Below, one piece after another: positions 1 through 6,591 of a DNA stretch of 8,806 bases; the first letter of the stretch is position 1; the number at the start of each line of letters is the position of its first letter. Position numbers and translations under genes: made by a program. The notes below the pieces were generated by a model that was given only the letters and a program-made list of their open reading frames with translations, did no database searches and was not told the origin of the DNA. Source of the DNA: GCA-2716945 sp964342835 (GTDB lineage: Bacteria; Pseudomonadota; Gammaproteobacteria; GCA-002705445; GCA-002716945); NCBI GenBank assembly GCA_964342835.1, contig CAYFGJ010000044.1, positions 1 through 8,806 on the forward strand, in the 5' to 3' direction.

Positions 1-1
1 T

Positions 2-520
2 TGGAGATTAATTGCAAGTGTCTGCTATCAAGAATCAAGATGGAGGGAAGATGCCGTGTCTTATACAGGAGTAAAAGGATTGATGATGTTAACTCAAAAT
101 ACAGCAAAACATTTAGGTGTGAGTAATCGTCTTGATCCACATCAAAGTATATTTGGTGGTGCTAAATATATAAATGAAATATACAATAGGCTTCCTAAAA
201 ATATCAATGAAAGTGATAAAATTTGGTTTACATTGGCATCTTACAATATTGGTTTTGGACATGTAATGGATGTATTTGAATTAGCTAAAAATTCAAATAA
301 AAATCCATATGCATGGGTAAATGCAAAACCTTTCTTTAATCAATTAAGTAAAGCTAAATATTATAAATCTACAAAATATGGATATGCTCGTGGTTGGGAA
401 GCATTGAAATATGTTCGAAATATTAGACAATATTATGATATCCTTGTATTCTTAGATACCAAAGATAGTATAATGGATAAAGATAATAAACTTCCTAAAA
501 AAATACCTCAAACGCTATAA
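2..520 (+). CDS. mltF: Membrane-bound lytic murein transglycosylase F, C-terminal catalytic domain (5' truncated by window edge)
   Basis: This is the end of a lytic transglycosylase, which cleaves the MurNAc–GlcNAc bond of peptidoglycan in the periplasm to give 1,6-anhydromuropeptides. The reading frame is open from base 2 with no start in view. The GTG at 56 lies inside the conserved domain and is not the start. The 172 visible residues cover the SLT (lysozyme-like) domain. They begin with WRLIA and the YQES motif whose Glu (codon 32-34) is the catalytic acid, then TGVKGLMMLT, the GGAKYI helix, LASYNIGFGHV, and a C-terminal ARGWEALKYVRNI segment. The GLMMLT and NIGFGH wording fits the MltF (family 1E) type rather than Slt70 or MltC. 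Full MltF also has an N-terminal solute-binding-like domain and a signal sequence or anchor, which would lie left of the window. The stop is 5 nt before dapD, so the two are probably cotranscribed. After the domain, about 20 polar, Lys-rich residues form a tail. Confidence 0.9.
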   Translation, partial: WRLIASVCYQESRWREDAVSYTGVKGLMMLTQNTAKHLGVSNRLDPHQSIFGGAKYINEIYNRLPKNINESDKIWFTLASYNIGFGHVMDVFELAKNSNKNPYAWVNAKPFFNQLSKAKYYKSTKYGYARGWEALKYVRNIRQYYDILVFLDTKDSIMDKDNKLPKKIPQTL

Positions 521-525
521 AATTT

Positions 526-1332
526 ATGGATAAACAAATTCAAATTATAGAAAAAGCATTCGATGAAGGTATTTCTAATCACAAAGAAATTGAAACAATA
601 ATCAATGATGTCTTTGAACAATTAAATACTGGTAAAATTAGGGTTGCAGAAAAAATTAATGACACATGGGAAGTTAATCAGTGGATTAAAAAAGCAATCT
701 TACTTTCATTTAAAATAAAAAAGAACCAATTAATAGAAACTGGTTATACAAAATTCTATGATAAATTAGGTTCAAGATTTCAATCGCTAGATGAAAATTA
801 TTTAAAAGAGAAAAATATTAGAATAGTGCCACAAGCTATTGCACGAGAAGGAACTTTTGTTGCTGATAATGTTGTATTAATGCCTTCATTTATAAATATT
901 GGAGCATATGTTGATAGTGGAACAATGGTTGATACTTGGGCGACTGTTGGTTCTTGTGCGCAAATAGGAAAAAATGTTCATTTGTCTGGTGGCGTTGGAA
1001 TTGGAGGAGTATTAGAGCCAATGCAAGCAAATCCAACTATAATTGAGGATAATTGTTTCATTGGGGCACGTTCTGAAATAGTAGAAGGTGTAATTGTTGA
1101 AAAAAATTCTGTGATATCAATGGGCGTATATATTGGTAAAAGTACAAAAATTTATGATCGTGAAACTGAAGAAATATCTTTTGGTCGTATACCTGAAGGG
1201 TCGGTTGTTGTATCTGGATCATTACCTTCGAAAAATAATAAATATAATTTATATTGTGCGGTAATAGTTAAAAAAGTTGATGAAAAAACAAGAAGTAAGG
1301 TAAGCATCAATGAAATTCTTCGAGAAACTTAG
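526..1332 (+). CDS. dapD: 2,3,4,5-tetrahydropyridine-2,6-dicarboxylate N-succinyltransferase
   Basis: DapD transfers succinyl from succinyl-CoA to tetrahydrodipicolinate in the cytoplasm, the first step of the succinylase branch to meso-diaminopimelate and lysine. The 268 residues match the usual length of about 274. An N-terminal helical domain (about 1-100) precedes a left-handed beta-helix of hexapeptide repeats (about 103-225). The core (about 133-188), including TMVDTWATVGSCAQIGKNVH, GGVLEP and CFIGARSE, is nearly identical to the E. coli family. Asp136 and Glu184 sit at the positions of the catalytic Asp141 and Glu189 of that family. The C-terminal NLYCAVIVKKVD strand is also conserved. 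The ATG at 526 follows the mltF stop by 5 nt with no clear Shine-Dalgarno sequence, which suggests coupled translation. The last 26 bp overlap the 3' end of convergent ligA. Other steps of the pathway are not in view. Confidence 0.97.
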   Translation: MDKQIQIIEKAFDEGISNHKEIETIINDVFEQLNTGKIRVAEKINDTWEVNQWIKKAILLSFKIKKNQLIETGYTKFYDKLGSRFQSLDENYLKEKNIRIVPQAIAREGTFVADNVVLMPSFINIGAYVDSGTMVDTWATVGSCAQIGKNVHLSGGVGIGGVLEPMQANPTIIEDNCFIGARSEIVEGVIVEKNSVISMGVYIGKSTKIYDRETEEISFGRIPEGSVVVSGSLPSKNNKYNLYCAVIVKKVDEKTRSKVSINEILRET

Positions 1333-3319
1333 ATAAATCTTTTTCAAGAATTATTTTAATTTTATTATTTATAGCCTTTTTATACTTGGATCCTGGGTTT
1401 TCCCCTACAATCAACCCTTGGGTTTTTTTAGAAATACTATCTGTGACTACTAGTCCTTTAGAATTTAACAATTCCTTTAAACTGTTTCTACTATAGTTTT
1501 CAAATGTTCCAGTAATAACATATGATTTACTTGAGTCTAACCTTGGCTTTGTCTGTGAATTATATTGTATATTAATTCCAGAATTTAGTAATTTTTTTAT
1601 ATTAGCTATATGTTTCTTATCAGATATAAAGTTAATTATATTTATAGAAACAATAGGACCAATATCTTGTATTTTCTCTAGCTCGTTACTATTGGTTATC
1701 ATAAAGTCATCAATAGATAAAAAATTATTACTGATCATTTCAGCTGTTGTTTCACCAACTTCTTTAATTCCAAGAGCATATATAAATTTACCAAATGAGA
1801 CATTTTTAGATTTTTTAATAGAACCTAAAAGATTTTTTGAAGACAAGTCTCCCACTCTTTCAATAGAAGTTAAATCATTGTAGGTAAGAGAATAAATATC
1901 AGCATAATTTTTTATTTTTTTTTGCTTCAGTAACTCATCAATAATATTAACTCCCATCCCATCAATATTCATAGCTTTTCTAGATGTAAAATGTATTATA
2001 GATTGTTTGATTTGAGGTATACATTTATTTTGATTGTGACATTTATATAAAGCTTGATTAGTAATCTTTTTAAGGGGTGAATTGCATGCAGGGCAACGAA
2101 TTGGCATAATTATTTTTCTTGAATTTTTTCTTTTTGTTATTATTACTTTATCAATATCTGGTATAACATCTCCCGCTCTTTTAACTAAAACGTAATCACC
2201 AATTTGTATATCTTTTTTTGTAATTTCATCCATATTGTGTAAGGTTGCTCTAGATACATTTACTCCACCTATATTTATTTTTTTTAATTCTGCAACAGGA
2301 GTTATTGTTCCAGTTCTTCCAACCTGAAATGTGACGTCCAGTAATTTTGTTATTGCTGAAGCTGATTGAAATTTATAAGCTATTGACCATTTTGGAGCTT
2401 TAGATGTATATCCAATTTTTTCTTGTAAATTAATGTCATTTACTTTAAAAACAACTCCATCAATCTCATATGGAAGGTTTTCACGTTTGTTTTCAATCTT
2501 TTCATAGTATTTAATTGCATCATTAATATCTGTTGCTAAATAATTTAACTCACATATTGGAAAATTAAGATTTTTTAACAGATTCATAAGTTCAGAATGA
2601 TTTTTATATTGATAGTTCTTATCAATTCTAGCTATACCATGAAAGTAAATTTGTAGATTTCTCTTAGCTGCAATCTTTGGATCTAATTGTCTAATACTGC
2701 CAGCTGCAACATTTCTTGGATTTGCATAAGTATCAGATTTTTCAGATTTTAATTTCTTATTAAGGTTTAAAAAATCCTTTTTTAGCATGTAAACCTCAGC
2801 TCTCAGTATCATATTTTGAGGAATTTTTTTGGTAGTAATATTTAATGGCAAAGTTTTAATAGTTTTGATATTTGCTGTTACATCTTCCCCTGTTTTACCA
2901 TCACCTCTGGTTACAGCTGATATTAATTTACCATTTACATATTCAATAGAAATAGCTAACCCATCAAATTTAGGTTCAGCATATAATTGAATATTATTGT
3001 TAGTAGTCTCATTTAATTTGTTATAAAAATCTATAAAATCATTTTGATTAGAAGCGTTATTGAGAGACAACATCGGTATTTTATGGTTTGTTTTTACAAA
3101 TCCAGTAGAAATACCAGCACCAACAATTTGTGTTGGGGAGTTATTGAGAATTAACTCAGGAAATTTAGATTCAAGTAACTTGAGTTCGCTATAAAGATTA
3201 TCGTATTCTTTATCACTTATTTTTGGATCATCAAAAGTATGATACTGCTTATTATGATAATTTATTTTTTTTATAAGTTTTTTTATTTTAACTTTAACTT
3301 GAGATTTTGACAAAGTCAT
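1307..3319 (-). CDS. ligA: NAD+-dependent DNA ligase LigA
   Basis: LigA seals 3'-OH/5'-phosphate nicks in duplex DNA, using NAD+ to adenylate itself. It joins Okazaki fragments and completes repair. At 670 residues it is standard length and every domain is present. Domain Ia spans about 1-70 with the YHNKQYHTFD region. The adenylation domain carries KFDG at 117-120, whose Lys117 is the AMP-accepting residue, followed by TRGDGKTGEDVT and the NPRNVAAGS segment near 200-208. The OB fold spans about 316-400 (VGRTGTITPVAEL). A four-Cys zinc finger has Cys409, Cys412, Cys427 and Cys433. Helix-hairpin-helix repeats occupy about 440-580, and a BRCT domain runs from about 595 to the end with SYVITGTFENYSR. 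The ATG lies 1 nt after the smc stop with no strong ribosome binding site, so translation is probably coupled to smc. The TGA stop lies inside the end of dapD. A T9 tract at 1915-1923 encodes a Lys-rich stretch. In many gammaproteobacteria zipA sits just upstream of ligA; here it does not. Confidence 0.97.
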   Translation of the reverse strand: MTLSKSQVKVKIKKLIKKINYHNKQYHTFDDPKISDKEYDNLYSELKLLESKFPELILNNSPTQIVGAGISTGFVKTNHKIPMLSLNNASNQNDFIDFYNKLNETTNNNIQLYAEPKFDGLAISIEYVNGKLISAVTRGDGKTGEDVTANIKTIKTLPLNITTKKIPQNMILRAEVYMLKKDFLNLNKKLKSEKSDTYANPRNVAAGSIRQLDPKIAAKRNLQIYFHGIARIDKNYQYKNHSELMNLLKNLNFPICELNYLATDINDAIKYYEKIENKRENLPYEIDGVVFKVNDINLQEKIGYTSKAPKWSIAYKFQSASAITKLLDVTFQVGRTGTITPVAELKKINIGGVNVSRATLHNMDEITKKDIQIGDYVLVKRAGDVIPDIDKVIITKRKNSRKIIMPIRCPACNSPLKKITNQALYKCHNQNKCIPQIKQSIIHFTSRKAMNIDGMGVNIIDELLKQKKIKNYADIYSLTYNDLTSIERVGDLSSKNLLGSIKKSKNVSFGKFIYALGIKEVGETTAEMISNNFLSIDDFMITNSNELEKIQDIGPIVSINIINFISDKKHIANIKKLLNSGINIQYNSQTKPRLDSSKSYVITGTFENYSRNSLKELLNSKGLVVTDSISKKTQGLIVGENPGSKYKKAINNKIKIILEKDLSKFLEEFH
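1395..1429 (+). terminator. Possible terminator for mltF–dapD transcripts, inside ligA
   Basis: On the plus strand, AACCCTTGGGTT (1413-1424) can fold as a 4-bp stem with a CTTG tetraloop and runs into seven Ts (1423-1429). Alternatively, GGGTT at 1395-1399 can pair with AACCC at 1413-1417. It lies about 80 bases past the dapD stop, in the antisense of the ligA BRCT region (codons for ENPGS and nearby). The stem is short and the T-run also reflects Lys codons, so this is tentative. Confidence 0.3.
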
Positions 3320-3320
3320 T

Positions 3321-6146
3321 TTAATTGGAAGGTCGTAATGGTCTAATGTTATCTTTGTTTTCAGTAAGATTTATTGCTTCATTAACATTTACAGAAACTA
3401 GTTTTGATACACCTGGTTCTCTCATTGTAACTCCTGAAAGTGTATCTGCTGATTCCATAGTTAACTTATTATGTGTAATAAAAATAAATTGAACTGTATT
3501 GGACATTTCTTTCAAAACTTTACAAAATCTATTATTATTTCCTTCATCCAAAGGCGCATCTACTTCATCTAATAAACAAAATGGAGCAGGATTAATTTTG
3601 AATATTGAAAATACAAAAGCAATTCCAGTACCAGCTTTTTCGCCACCAGATAAAGCACTGATATTTTTTACTAATTTACCAGGCGGTCTTGCCATTATAT
3701 TTACTCCAGTATTAAGTAAATCTTTCTCATTCATTTCTAAATACGCTTTACCACCACCAAATATATTAGTAAAGAAATAGTTGAGATTCTCATTAATGTT
3801 ATCAAACATCTCCTTGAATTTAGATTTTGTTTCATGATCGATTTTCTTTATAGCTCCTTCTAATGTTTCTATTGATTTAGATAGATCATCATATTGGGTA
3901 TCCAAATATTTTTTCCTTTCTTGTTGTTCAGATAGTTCATCGATAGCAGCTAGATTTATTGGACCTAAATTATCAATTCTTTTCTTTATTTTATCAATAT
4001 TAATTTCGAGTTCTTCTATATTAAATTCTAAGTTCAAATTTTTAATTGCTAAATCAATATCTTTTATATCTAACTCAGTATTTTCCTTAAGAGCATCACG
4101 TGAAGTTATTTTTTCAGTAATTTTTATTTTTTTAGATTCTAATTCATTTCTTAAATTTTGAATTTTACTATCTACTGATAGTTTTTGTGTTTCAGATTCA
4201 TGAATTATTTTATCAAATTCAGAAATATTTTCTCTTTTAACAGACAGTTCTTTTTCCTTTTCCTGTCTATCTTGTAATAATTTTTGTAATTTTTTATGCA
4301 TATCATCAGATATATTTTCAGGCATAGTAATGTCAGACAGCAATTGTCTCTTTCTGTCTTCTAAAATGGTTAATTCATCACTATATCTTTTAATATTTTC
4401 TAGTAATGCAGTTTTCTCGGTATTTAATGATGATAATGATATATTTAACTGATTCTGATTATTTTGGCTTGATTCCAAGTTGGATGTAATATCATCAATT
4501 GATTTTTTTAAATCTATCTTATCTTTTTCAAGTTGATCTTTTTTTATATCATTCGATTTTATATCTATTTCAATTTGTTTAAGATTAGATATAGATGAGT
4601 TTATTAGATGATTATATTCTTTAATTTTCTTGTTAATATCACCCATTTCCTCTTGTTGAGATCGTAACAAATATTTTATTTGTTCTATTAGAGATTTAAA
4701 TTTACTGATTATTAAATTAAGACTATTTGGTATGCTATCTAATGTCTTGTTCTTGAATTTATCAATATTAGATCTTTCAAAATCAATAGATAAAGATGTA
4801 ACTTTCTCTTGTAAATCTAATGCATCAGTTAATATTTCATTTTTATGTGTTTTATCTTCATTTGTTGTTTTTTGAGTTTCCAGAATTTTTAGTCTTTTAT
4901 TCAGTGACTCTAATGATTTTTCATATGATTTTATTTTAGTTCTTTCAATTTCTTCTTTATTTTTTGTTTCTGATTGTGATGATAAAAAATTATTATATGT
5001 AGATTGCCATTTTTGAAGAGCATTATTTGCATCAGTCTTATCTTTGGTTAATTGCTTCATTTTGTCAGAAATATCTTTTAGTTTTTTATTTTCATCGGTT
5101 ATTTTTAAATGGATTGTATCTATCTTATCTTTGTTATCTTTATTAATTTTCATCAAATCATTAATAGATCTGTCATAATCTGCTAGAGTTTTCTGTCTTG
5201 ATGTTTCGGTTTTCTGTGAGTGTTCTATATCTTTTTCACATTTTGCTATTTCACCGCCTATCTGATAGAAATCTCCTTGAACTTCATTGAATGATTTTTG
5301 TTCATCTTCTCTTTCTAGCCTTGTTTTTTCAATCAGAGAATCTTTATTGGTTAATTCTGAATTATATTTTTCGCTTTGGATATTATCTTTAGATATTTCT
5401 TTTTCTATAACAAAAATCTCATCTTGGTATTTTTTATATTTTCCAGCTATCATTTCTAATTTTAATTTTCTTTCTTCTTGCTTTAATTGTTTATAGGTGT
5501 TTGCGGATGTAGCTTGTCTTTCAAGTTTATTCAGTTGTGATTTAATTTCTTTCATAACATCATTTAATCGACTTAAATTATCTTTTGTATGTTTTAATCG
5601 CAATTCAGTTTCTCTTCGCTTTTCTTTATATTTACTTATACCAGCGGCTTCTTCCACATATGTTCTTAATTCTTCTGGTTTTGATTCAACTAGTTTTGGT
5701 ATCATCCCTTGTTCAATAATCGCATAACTTCTTGGACCAAGACCTGTTCCTAAAAAAACTTCCCTAACATCTTTACGTCTGCATTTTGTGTTATTTAAAT
5801 AATATTGAGAACTGCCGTCTCTAGATACCTCTCTTTTAATTACAATTTCGTTATATTGAGCAAATTTTGAATCTAATGTATTTAGAGAATTATCAAAATG
5901 TAATTCAATGCTTGCATGGCTAATTGGGTCACGTGAAGATGAGCCTGAGAAAATAACATCTTCCATAGATTCTCCACGTAAACTACGTGCAGAGGATTCT
6001 CCTAAAACCCATTTTATTGCATCAATTATATTAGATTTGCCACATCCATTAGGCCCTATTATTCCTGTAAGATTGCTCGGGAAGGATAGCGTTGTTGGAT
6101 CAACAAATGTTTTAAAACCAGCTAATTTTATCTTTGTCAGACGCAT
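3321..6146 (-). CDS. smc: Chromosome segregation ATPase Smc, short form without a recognisable hinge domain
   Basis: Smc is the ATPase of the bacterial condensin complex, which extrudes or bridges DNA loops on the nucleoid with ScpA and ScpB (not in view). The N-terminal head (about 1-170) has Walker A at 31-39 with Lys37, the arginine finger Arg57 in SARSLRGESMED, and the Q-loop region GLGPRSYAIIEQG. The C-terminal head (about 785-925) has ALSGGEK at 831-837, Walker B CLLDEVDAPLDE at 857-868 with Asp860 and Glu861, and THNK at 891-894. REPGVSKLVSV follows, a gammaproteobacterial Smc ending. Between the heads lie two long Lys/Glu-rich coiled coils, about 170-455 and 476-780, with LGPINLAAIDEL at 727-738 near the head. 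Length is 941 residues against roughly 1150-1190 usually. No hinge is visible in the middle, only a short stretch with Pro473. The LSGGEK helix reads AGTGIAF where ALTALAL is usual. AGGG (complement of 6154-6157) is a plausible ribosome binding site for the ATG. Confidence 0.93.
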   Translation of the reverse strand: MRLTKIKLAGFKTFVDPTTLSFPSNLTGIIGPNGCGKSNIIDAIKWVLGESSARSLRGESMEDVIFSGSSSRDPISHASIELHFDNSLNTLDSKFAQYNEIVIKREVSRDGSSQYYLNNTKCRRKDVREVFLGTGLGPRSYAIIEQGMIPKLVESKPEELRTYVEEAAGISKYKEKRRETELRLKHTKDNLSRLNDVMKEIKSQLNKLERQATSANTYKQLKQEERKLKLEMIAGKYKKYQDEIFVIEKEISKDNIQSEKYNSELTNKDSLIEKTRLEREDEQKSFNEVQGDFYQIGGEIAKCEKDIEHSQKTETSRQKTLADYDRSINDLMKINKDNKDKIDTIHLKITDENKKLKDISDKMKQLTKDKTDANNALQKWQSTYNNFLSSQSETKNKEEIERTKIKSYEKSLESLNKRLKILETQKTTNEDKTHKNEILTDALDLQEKVTSLSIDFERSNIDKFKNKTLDSIPNSLNLIISKFKSLIEQIKYLLRSQQEEMGDINKKIKEYNHLINSSISNLKQIEIDIKSNDIKKDQLEKDKIDLKKSIDDITSNLESSQNNQNQLNISLSSLNTEKTALLENIKRYSDELTILEDRKRQLLSDITMPENISDDMHKKLQKLLQDRQEKEKELSVKRENISEFDKIIHESETQKLSVDSKIQNLRNELESKKIKITEKITSRDALKENTELDIKDIDLAIKNLNLEFNIEELEINIDKIKKRIDNLGPINLAAIDELSEQQERKKYLDTQYDDLSKSIETLEGAIKKIDHETKSKFKEMFDNINENLNYFFTNIFGGGKAYLEMNEKDLLNTGVNIMARPPGKLVKNISALSGGEKAGTGIAFVFSIFKINPAPFCLLDEVDAPLDEGNNNRFCKVLKEMSNTVQFIFITHNKLTMESADTLSGVTMREPGVSKLVSVNVNEAINLTENKDNIRPLRPSN

Positions 6147-6201
6147 AAAATGACCCTATATAGATTATAATATTATCTTCGATATAATGCTACTATAGGT
6201 A
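6147..6201. promoter_or_regulatory. Compact divergent promoter region between smc and queF
   Basis: These 55 bases separate two divergent gene pairs and must hold the start signals of both if neither is read through. Exact TATAAT hexamers on the plus strand lie at 6166-6171 and 6183-6188. An exact TATAAT on the minus strand lies at 6169-6164, overlapping the first. ATAATATTAT at 6167-6176 is a 10-bp palindrome. CCTATA (6155-6160) and TATAGG (6194-6199) form an outer inverted repeat around it. No convincing -35 hexamer was found for either direction. The minus-strand box would leave a leader of only about ten bases before the smc ATG. AT-rich sequence gives TATAAT often by chance, so the exact boxes are tentative, although the location is compelling. 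Confidence 0.45.
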
Positions 6202-6591
6202 ATGTCATTGAATAATCTAAAAAAACAAATACTTGATACATTTGATAACCCCCAGTTGAAAGATGATTATTTGATCAACATGAGAATTAATGAATTTACT
6301 TGCTTATGTCCATTAACCGGGCAACCTGATTTTGCTGAATTTTCTATAGATTATGTTCCTGATAAACTATGTGTTGAATTGAAATCATTAAAGTTATATA
6401 TGGCATCATATAGAGATGAAGGAGCATTTCATGAAGATGTAACTAATCGGATTTTGAATGATATATGTCAGCTAATTAAACCAAAATGTACTATTCTTAT
6501 TGGCTATTGGAAAATAAGAGGTGGTATTACAACGACAGTAACAACTAAATATTATAAAAAAGGTTGGAAAGATATTAATAAATTAGTCTAA
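6202..6591 (+). CDS. queF: NADPH-dependent 7-cyano-7-deazaguanine reductase, short (unimodular) type
   Basis: QueF reduces the nitrile of preQ0 to the amine of preQ1 with two NADPH, the last free-base step before insertion into tRNA for queuosine. It is a cytoplasmic T-fold enzyme. The 129 residues contain the whole short-form signature. CLCPLTGQPDFA has Cys36, equivalent to the thioimide-forming Cys55 of B. subtilis QueF, and Asp43, equivalent to Asp62. ELKSLKLYMASYRDEG at 59-74 includes the QueF family motif. FHED at 76-79 has the substrate-binding His77 and Glu78. RGGI at 106-109 is the usual C-terminal strand. The bimodular E. coli type is about twice as long. Start choice: the ATG at 6202 has AGG only 2 nt upstream, too close for a normal ribosome binding site. 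A TTG two codons later (6208) would be 8 nt from the same AGG, so the true start may be either. The stop abuts the next gene. Confidence 0.95.
   Translation: MSLNNLKKQILDTFDNPQLKDDYLINMRINEFTCLCPLTGQPDFAEFSIDYVPDKLCVELKSLKLYMASYRDEGAFHEDVTNRILNDICQLIKPKCTILIGYWKIRGGITTTVTTKYYKKGWKDINKLV

Noticed and set aside
56..58. GTG as the start of mltF
   Set aside because: The same frame is open to base 2 and encodes the catalytic Glu in YQES before this codon.
5287..5727. Two adjacent plus-strand ORFs (69 and 76 codons) opposite smc
   Set aside because: They mirror the Lys/Glu-rich coiled-coil codons of smc, giving Ser/Phe/Leu-rich translations typical of antisense shadows.
3321..6146. Smc shortened by a frameshift or pseudogenised
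   Set aside because: The frame is continuous with intact, correctly spaced head motifs at both ends and balanced arms; it looks like a functional short protein, not decay.
3321..6146. RecN, SbcC or MukB instead of Smc
   Set aside because: The head sequences (GLGPRSYAIIEQG, CLLDEVDAPLDE, REPGVSKLVSV) and the ligA neighbour identify true Smc; there is no zinc hook, and MukB heads differ.
5908..6153. 81-codon plus-strand ORF opposite the start of smc
   Set aside because: It is antisense to the conserved Walker A and Arg-finger coding region of smc, has no ribosome binding site and no recognisable protein.
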